A DNA stretch of 64,000 nucleotides from Prosthecobacter sp. SYSU 5D2. Its GTDB lineage: Bacteria > Verrucomicrobiota > Verrucomicrobiia > Verrucomicrobiales > Verrucomicrobiaceae. The DNA lies in contig NZ_JBBYXL010000008.1 in NCBI RefSeq assembly GCF_039655865.1, positions 248,001 through 312,000 on the forward strand. The letters are read 5' to 3'. Shown one piece after another: positions 59,361 to 64,000 of this stretch. The number at the start of each line of letters is the position of its first letter. Position 1 is the first letter of the stretch. A program made the translations under genes and the position numbers. Under the pieces are notes generated by a model. The model was not told the DNA's origin. It made no database searches and was given only the letters and a program-made list of their open reading frames with translations.

Positions 59361-60641
59361 TCAGATCTTCCACGCGTCCCGCATCGGGCGCATCAGCATG
59401 GCATTCGCCTCGTCATCACCGGCGAAGGTTTCGGCCTTCGGGTCAAACTTCAGCCCGTGCTTCACCTTGGCCGCAATCGCTCCCATGTGGCAGATCGTCG
59501 CCGCCTTTTGCGCAATCTCTGCCGGGGCCGCCGTGCGCCCGCGCGAGATCACCGCATCAATGAAATTGCGATGGTGATGTTTGGACTCATACAGCCGCGT
59601 GTCGCCCTCCTTCATCTTGATGCGCAGGATGTCCAGGTTGCTGGCTTTCAGCGTCTCCGCCTCGGTAAAGATCCAGCCTTCGCTGCCGATAAACTTCGTC
59701 CCATAGGTCGCTTTGTCATCCGTGCTGAACATGGACATTTTCAACCCGTTGGCATAGCGGTATTCAATCCGGTATTGTTCCGGCGCATCATACAGACCGG
59801 CGCTGCGGCGTTTCACCTCCAGGGCCTCCACTTCCGTCGGCGTCGTCTCATCCATACCCGCGCCCCACTGCGCCACGTCCACAAAATGTGCGCCCCAGTC
59901 CGTGATGTAGCCAGGGGAGTATTCGTCAATCCAGCGGAAGTTAAAATGGCATCGTGCTGCCGTATAGGGCCGCTCCGGCGCACTGCCTAACCACATGGCA
60001 TAATCCAGATGCGCTGGCACCTCCTCCGGCCCTTCCATACCGGTGTACCCGCCACGGATGGCAAAGGTGCCCGGCACGCCGACCTGGATTTCCTTCAGCT
60101 CACCGATGTATCCGTTGCGCACCAGCTCACAGGCCATGCGCACCTTCAGTCCGGATCGCCGCCAGGTGCCGCATTGCAGCACCCGTTTGTTGTCCTCCAC
60201 CGCCCGGCAGATCGCCCGCCCTTCGGCAATGCTGGCCCCCAGCGGCTTCTCCGAAAACAGGTCCTTGCCCGCTTGCGCTGCCGCGATGGCCACATTCGCA
60301 TGCCAGTGGTCAGGAGTCGCATTCATCACCGCATCCACATCCGTGCGTGCCAGCACTTCGCGAAAATCATTGTAGCCATCGCCCGCCTTCAGCCCGGCCA
60401 AATTCAATGCGCGTTCACGATGTTTGCCATCCACATCGCAGATGGCCACCACCTGCACCCTTTCATCCGCCAGGAGAGCCCTCAGATTGCTCGTCCCCTG
60501 CCCGCCCACGCCGATGCAGGCCAGGCGGATTTTGCTGTTAGGGGCCACCGCTCCCGCCCGGCCCAGCAACGCGGCTGGCAGGATCATGGGAGCAGCAGAT
60601 TTCAGAAACTGACGTCGTGTGGTGGGGAGCAATCCGGACAT
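59361..60641 (-). CDS. Tat-exported Gfo/Idh/MocA oxidoreductase
   Basis: 426 aa from the ATG at 60641 (MSGLLPTTRRQFLKSAAP). TTRRQFLK at 7-14 is a twin-arginine signal. The NAD(P)-binding fold follows (IRLACIGVGGQGTSNLRALL), with the family's catalytic lysine in EKPLGASIAEG, and the C-terminal domain (DWGAHFVDVAQW, IEYRYANGLKMSMFS). The family acts on sugars and related polyols with NAD(P)H; exported members are common in PVC bacteria. It is upstream of the two hydrolase genes and divergent from a methyltransferase. Confidence 0.9.
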   Translation of the reverse strand: MSGLLPTTRRQFLKSAAPMILPAALLGRAGAVAPNSKIRLACIGVGGQGTSNLRALLADERVQVVAICDVDGKHRERALNLAGLKAGDGYNDFREVLARTDVDAVMNATPDHWHANVAIAAAQAGKDLFSEKPLGASIAEGRAICRAVEDNKRVLQCGTWRRSGLKVRMACELVRNGYIGELKEIQVGVPGTFAIRGGYTGMEGPEEVPAHLDYAMWLGSAPERPYTAARCHFNFRWIDEYSPGYITDWGAHFVDVAQWGAGMDETTPTEVEALEVKRRSAGLYDAPEQYRIEYRYANGLKMSMFSTDDKATYGTKFIGSEGWIFTEAETLKASNLDILRIKMKEGDTRLYESKHHHRNFIDAVISRGRTAAPAEIAQKAATICHMGAIAAKVKHGLKFDPKAETFAGDDEANAMLMRPMRDAWKI

Positions 60642-60703
60642 GGAACAGAAACGGAACCGGAGTGCCCCTTTCATCATCACTTGTGACCAAGATTGAAACC
60701 GCT

Positions 60704-61513
60704 ATGCTTAAAAATCTGATGCCCACCGACCTCCGCGACTGGTATGACACCCCGCTTTATTACGACATCATCTTTGATGCCGACACCCCGCGCGAGGCCA
60801 CCTTCCTGGAAACCGTGTGGACGATCTTTGGCGAGAAAAGCCGCACCCGCCGTGTCCTGGAGCCCGCCTGCGGCAGCGGCCGACTTGTTATCGAAATGGC
60901 CCGCCGTGGCTGGAAGGTGGACGGCTTTGATGGCAATGAACACATGCTCGCCTTTGCCCGGGAACGTCTGAAAAAAGAAGGTCTCAAAGCCCGCCTGTGG
61001 CCCGACTGGATGCAGAGTTTCCAGGTCACCAAAAACGGCCATTACGACCTCGCCCACTGCCTGGTCAGCACGTTTAAATACCTCCAAACCGAAGCTGATG
61101 CCCTCGCCTGCATGCAACGCGTGGCCACCGCCCTGAAACCCGGCGGCCTGTTTGTACTCGGCCTTCACCTGAGCGACTACGCCGCCGAAAAAGAAGAGCA
61201 CGAACGCTGGAAGGCCCGGCGCGATGACATCGAAGTGGTCTGCAACACCCACACTTGGCCGCCCGACCGCAAGACCCGCCTGGAGGCCCTGCGCACACGG
61301 CTAAAGATCAGCCATGCCGGCCGCACCCACCTCCAGGAAACCCGCTGGCACTTCCGTACCTACAATGCCCGCCAGCTAAAGGCCCTCCTGCGCAAAGTGC
61401 CAGAACTGGAACTGATGATCTGCTACGACTTCACCTACGACCTCGACACTCCCCGCCAGCTCGATGACAGCTACCCGGATATCGTGCTAGTGCTGAAACG
61501 GCAGGTACAATGA
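60704..61513 (+). CDS. Class I SAM-dependent methyltransferase
   Basis: 269 aa from the ATG at 60704 (MLKNLMPTDLRDWYDTPLYY); the upstream in-frame segment is not needed. Motif I is VLEPACGSGRLVIEMARRGW (~51-70), with the acidic loop GFDGNEHMLAFARE and motif IV YDLAHCLVSTFKYL. The substrate is not evident; similar proteins act on small molecules. Divergent from the Tat oxidoreductase (62-base gap) and followed by the ECF sigma gene after 52 bases. Confidence 0.87.
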   Translation: MLKNLMPTDLRDWYDTPLYYDIIFDADTPREATFLETVWTIFGEKSRTRRVLEPACGSGRLVIEMARRGWKVDGFDGNEHMLAFARERLKKEGLKARLWPDWMQSFQVTKNGHYDLAHCLVSTFKYLQTEADALACMQRVATALKPGGLFVLGLHLSDYAAEKEEHERWKARRDDIEVVCNTHTWPPDRKTRLEALRTRLKISHAGRTHLQETRWHFRTYNARQLKALLRKVPELELMICYDFTYDLDTPRQLDDSYPDIVLVLKRQVQ

Positions 61514-61565
61514 AATACTTCGTTAAATCCGCCCGGCTTCTGGAAACTACTCTTGCAAGCCCATC

Positions 61566-62099
61566 ATGTCCCCTGCCGAAACCGAACAGCACCAGCGCTT
61601 CCTGCGCGCCCTGACCGCCCATGAGCCCGCGGTCCGCGCCTATGTGCGCCGCCTGGTCCCGAGCCGCGCCGATGCCGACGATGTGATGCAAGAGGTCGCC
61701 ATCGTCCTATGGGACAAATTTGGGGAATTTCGCGAAGGGGCCGAATTCCGCCCCTGGGCCTTCAGCATCGCCCGGTTCAAAGTCCTCTCCTGGCTGCGCG
61801 ACAAAGGCCGCGACCGCCTGGTGCTGAGCGAGGAGGTCGTGGACCTCATGGCCGAAGAAAACGCCCTGGACGAAACTCGCCTGGAGCGCCAGCGCCGCGC
61901 CCTGGAAGCCTGCACCCAGAAGCTGGAGCCGGACCAGCGCCAGCTCCTCATGCAGGCCTATCAACCGCAGGCCAGCATCCAAAACATCGCCACCACCAGC
62001 GGCCGCACCGTCGCCGGTTTTTATCAATGGCTGCACCGCATCCGGCGTCTGCTTCAGGACTGCGTGCAGCGCGAGCTGGCCAAGGAGGAACCGTCATGA
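61566..62099 (+). CDS. ECF-type RNA polymerase sigma factor
   Basis: 177 aa. Region 2 is [20 protein letters not shown] followed by [11 protein letters not shown] and [18 protein letters not shown]. Region 4 reads [20 protein letters not shown] and [17 protein letters not shown], the -35 reader. It is of the form found throughout Planctomycetes and Verrucomicrobia next to FecR-type and cytochrome-c/DUF1549-type exported proteins. It overlaps the FecR gene by four bases (ATGA), so the downstream protein is the likely anti-sigma partner. Confidence 0.92.
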   Translation: MSPAETEQHQRFLRALTAHEPAVRAYVRRLVPSRADADDVMQEVAIVLWDKFGEFREGAEFRPWAFSIARFKVLSWLRDKGRDRLVLSEEVVDLMAEENALDETRLERQRRALEACTQKLEPDQRQLLMQAYQPQASIQNIATTSGRTVAGFYQWLHRIRRLLQDCVQRELAKEEPS

Positions 62100-63559
62100 A
62101 TCTGGACGAACTGGCCAACCGCTATCTCGACGGACAGGCGAGTGCTGAAGAAGTGCTGCAGCTCGACCACCTCCTGCGCACCCAGGCCGCTTCCCGCCGC
62201 CACTTTGCCGACCTCGCCAATCTTGATTCAGCCCTCGCCGAACAGGCCGCCGGTTGGGAACCGCAACCGTTATCCAAACCCGCTCCCGCCAAACCGCTGC
62301 GCACCGCCCCATCCCGCCTCTGTCTGGCCGCCGCAGCCACCATCGCCGTTCTCATCACCAGCGCGTGGTGGTGGCAGAGCAGCACCCATATCTATGCCAC
62401 CGTCGCGCGCGGCATCGGCCTCACCGAGTTTCCACAGGGCATGGAAATCTATCGAAAACATTATTCCATCCAGTCAGGCACCGTTGAGTTCATCACCGCA
62501 CGCGGAGCAAGGGTAGTCATTGAGGCACCCGCTTCTTTCCAGTTCGCCTCCGCCCAGCTTCTGCATTTGAAACAGGGCCGTCTGGCTGCGGATGTGCCGC
62601 CTGCGGCCAAAGGCTTCACCGTCATCACCCCCACCGGCAAGGCCGTGGACCTGGGCACCAAATTTGGCGTGGATGTCCCCGCCGACGGCCAGGCTGAAAT
62701 CCACGTCTTTCAGGGCGAAGTCATCGCCCAGTCCGACAAGGGTGGCAAACGCCAGAGCCTGCGTGATGGCGAGGCTTACTCCCTTCAATCCGGTGCCGGT
62801 GCCGCACGCGAGATCCGCTCCGCTGCCTTCATTCAGCCGGATGAAATGCAGGCCCTCCAGGCTGCCCTCACTTCTGGTCAGCGAGCCCGTTCAGATGCCG
62901 CCATCGCCGCGCTGCGTCAGGATGAATCCCTCATCGCCCTGCTGGACTTTGAAGAGGAAACGCTACCCTCCGGCACCTTCCGCATGACGCAGGGCCGCTG
63001 GCCCGGCTCTCGCGCACCGGAGTTCGTCCATGTGGGCGACCACATGAAGCTCACGGCCGGTGGCAATGGCCGCTCCTGGCCGCAACTCACCCTCGCTGCC
63101 TGGGTGCGCCTGGACCGCCTCGGCCAGCCTTACCAGTCGCTTTATCACACAGACGGCTGGGATGAGGACAAACCCGGCCAGGTCCACTGGATGATCAACC
63201 GCGACAGCACCATGCGCCTGGCCTTGAAGCACAACACCCTCGCCCCGGGTGCCGTGGAAAAGCAAGGCTTCCCGGATTCCCTCACGCCCGTCCTACCAGA
63301 GCAGGGACGCTGGGTACATCTCGCCGTCGTTTATGATGCCCCGGCTGCCACCGTGCGCTTTTATCTCAATGGCCGCTTTGACAAAGAAACCCGCCAGGCC
63401 ACCGCCCACCCTGCCCTGCTCGGCCCCGCCCAGATCGGCAACTGGAACTCCAAAGACCGCAAGCTCAGCGGTCGTGTTGACGAACTCATCCTGTTAGGCC
63501 GCGCCATGACCGACGATGAAATCCGCGCCCTGTTTGATGCAGGCAATCCTTACCATTGA
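62096..63559 (+). CDS. FecR-like anti-sigma regulator with LamG domain
   Basis: 487 aa from the ATG at 62096; the open frame begins earlier inside the sigma gene. A cytoplasmic N-terminus ([17 protein letters not shown]) is followed by one membrane helix (~74-93, [20 protein letters not shown]). The FecR region (~97-240) has [20 protein letters not shown] and [14 protein letters not shown]. The C-terminal LamG-like domain (~300-480) has [22 protein letters not shown] and [13 protein letters not shown]. FecR proteins pass an outside signal to the sigma factor. Overlap with the sigma gene supports this pairing. Confidence 0.9.
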   Translation: MNLDELANRYLDGQASAEEVLQLDHLLRTQAASRRHFADLANLDSALAEQAAGWEPQPLSKPAPAKPLRTAPSRLCLAAAATIAVLITSAWWWQSSTHIYATVARGIGLTEFPQGMEIYRKHYSIQSGTVEFITARGARVVIEAPASFQFASAQLLHLKQGRLAADVPPAAKGFTVITPTGKAVDLGTKFGVDVPADGQAEIHVFQGEVIAQSDKGGKRQSLRDGEAYSLQSGAGAAREIRSAAFIQPDEMQALQAALTSGQRARSDAAIAALRQDESLIALLDFEEETLPSGTFRMTQGRWPGSRAPEFVHVGDHMKLTAGGNGRSWPQLTLAAWVRLDRLGQPYQSLYHTDGWDEDKPGQVHWMINRDSTMRLALKHNTLAPGAVEKQGFPDSLTPVLPEQGRWVHLAVVYDAPAATVRFYLNGRFDKETRQATAHPALLGPAQIGNWNSKDRKLSGRVDELILLGRAMTDDEIRALFDAGNPYH

Positions 63560-63565
63560 GACCGC

Positions 63566-64000
63566 ATGACCAAGCTGAAACCCGCCTCCCTCGCCTGGAT
63601 CACCCTCACTGCCAGCCTCGGTGCCGCCCCAGTGGATTTCCTCCATGACGTGCGCCCCGTGCTGGAGCAGCACTGCTACTCCTGCCATGGACCGGAAAAA
63701 CAAAAGTCCGGCCTGCGCTTCGACATCAAGGCCGAGGCTCTCAAAGGCGGCGACTCCCACGCGCCTAACATACTGCCTGGCAATGCCCAGGACAGCCCGC
63801 TCATCCAGTTCATCACCACCGAGGATGAAGACACGCAGATGCCTCCCAAAGGCGAACGCCTCTCCGCCGCCGAGGTGGATATCCTCACCCGCTGGGTCAA
63901 TGAAGGCGCTGCCTGGCCCGATGGCGTGGACCTGGCCAAAAGCGTGGACAAGCGCGACCACTGGGCCTTCAAACCGCTGCCTCCTCAGCAGGGCAGCCTG
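63566..64000 (+). CDS. Exported cytochrome-c/DUF1549-type protein, cut by window edge
   Basis: 145 codons seen, open to the window end. MTKLKPASLAWITLTASLGA is an export signal, and PVLEQHCYSCHGPEKQKSGL (33-52) carries a haem-type CxxCH. Then MPPKGERLSAAEVDIL and RDHWAFKPLPPQ match the start of planctomycete cytochrome-c proteins followed by DUF1549 and DUF1553. It is seven bases after the FecR/LamG gene. Sigma, FecR/LamG and this protein form the standard PVC trio whose role is unsettled. Confidence 0.88.
   Translation, partial: MTKLKPASLAWITLTASLGAAPVDFLHDVRPVLEQHCYSCHGPEKQKSGLRFDIKAEALKGGDSHAPNILPGNAQDSPLIQFITTEDEDTQMPPKGERLSAAEVDILTRWVNEGAAWPDGVDLAKSVDKRDHWAFKPLPPQQGSL

Noticed and set aside
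1..64000. CRISPR array, prophage, insertion sequence or rRNA operon
   Set aside because: No regular spacer-repeat array, no transposase or phage structural gene, and no rRNA sequence was seen.

Overview
The window looks like part of a chromosome from a Verrucomicrobia (PVC-group) bacterium, probably close to Prosthecobacter or Verrucomicrobium. The evidence is the GC-rich composition, genes mostly lacking Shine-Dalgarno sequences, secreted cytochrome-c/DUF1592 and cytochrome-c/DUF1549-type proteins, an ECF sigma - FecR/LamG module, a WD40 Ser/Thr kinase beside an ECF-like sigma factor, an exosortase, and Tat-exported Gfo/Idh/MocA and SGNH hydrolase proteins. The genus is inference; no rRNA gene is present.

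Layout. (1) 1-7.3 kb, minus strand: a fused str/S10 ribosomal cluster (rpsL-rpsG-fusA-rpsJ-rplC-rplD-rplW-rplB-rpsS). It lacks tuf and stops at rpsS, where an unrelated exported coiled-coil protein begins. (2) 7.3-7.8 kb: a Fur-family regulator with a natural six-histidine run. (3) 7.9-24.7 kb, minus strand: a 17-kb block of five genes: an ECF-like sigma factor, a membrane Ser/Thr kinase with WD40 repeats, and three very large exported proteins (1841, 1095 and 1143 aa). An 11-bp motif occurs just upstream of both the kinase and the first giant gene. This is the best candidate here for an undescribed system. (4) lysS, with an insertion of about 85-100 residues. (5) 26.6-30.7 kb: an accessory island with a DarT/DarG toxin-antitoxin pair, an AT-rich FRG-domain gene, pseudo-coding palindromic repeats, and a ParD/ParE-like pair bracketed by 23-bp direct repeats. 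(6) 30.8-33.9 kb: a DUF1460 protein, small membrane proteins and tRNA-Leu(CAA). (7) 33-41 kb: a region of gene decay, with a frameshifted DUF1592 gene, a decayed copy of its 3' end, a gene with an in-frame stop, a detached exosortase/EpsI tail, a secreted metallopeptidase and an intact exosortase-EpsI fusion. (8) 40.7-49.5 kb: membrane and TPR proteins, a small protein/HNH pair and glyQS. (9) 49.7-54 kb: a TrmA/RlmD-type methyltransferase, a 129-bp palindromic element, a zinc-acquisition pair (histidine-looped outer-membrane barrel plus ZnuA) behind a Zur-like box, and wrbA. (10) 54.2-64 kb: phosphatase-rpiB-thioesterase, an SGNH/D-aminoacylase fusion with a second SGNH hydrolase and a Tat oxidoreductase, a methyltransferase, and an ECF sigma - FecR/LamG - cytochrome-c gene set running off the right edge.

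Working together (inference): the Fur-family protein at 7.3 kb could be the Zur that reads the box before the zinc genes at 53 kb. The sigma factor at 24 kb may drive the kinase and the giant exported proteins. DarTG, the FRG protein and ParDE form a small defence/toxin island. The cluster at 55.9-60.6 kb looks like an exported kit for acylated or amidated polymers.
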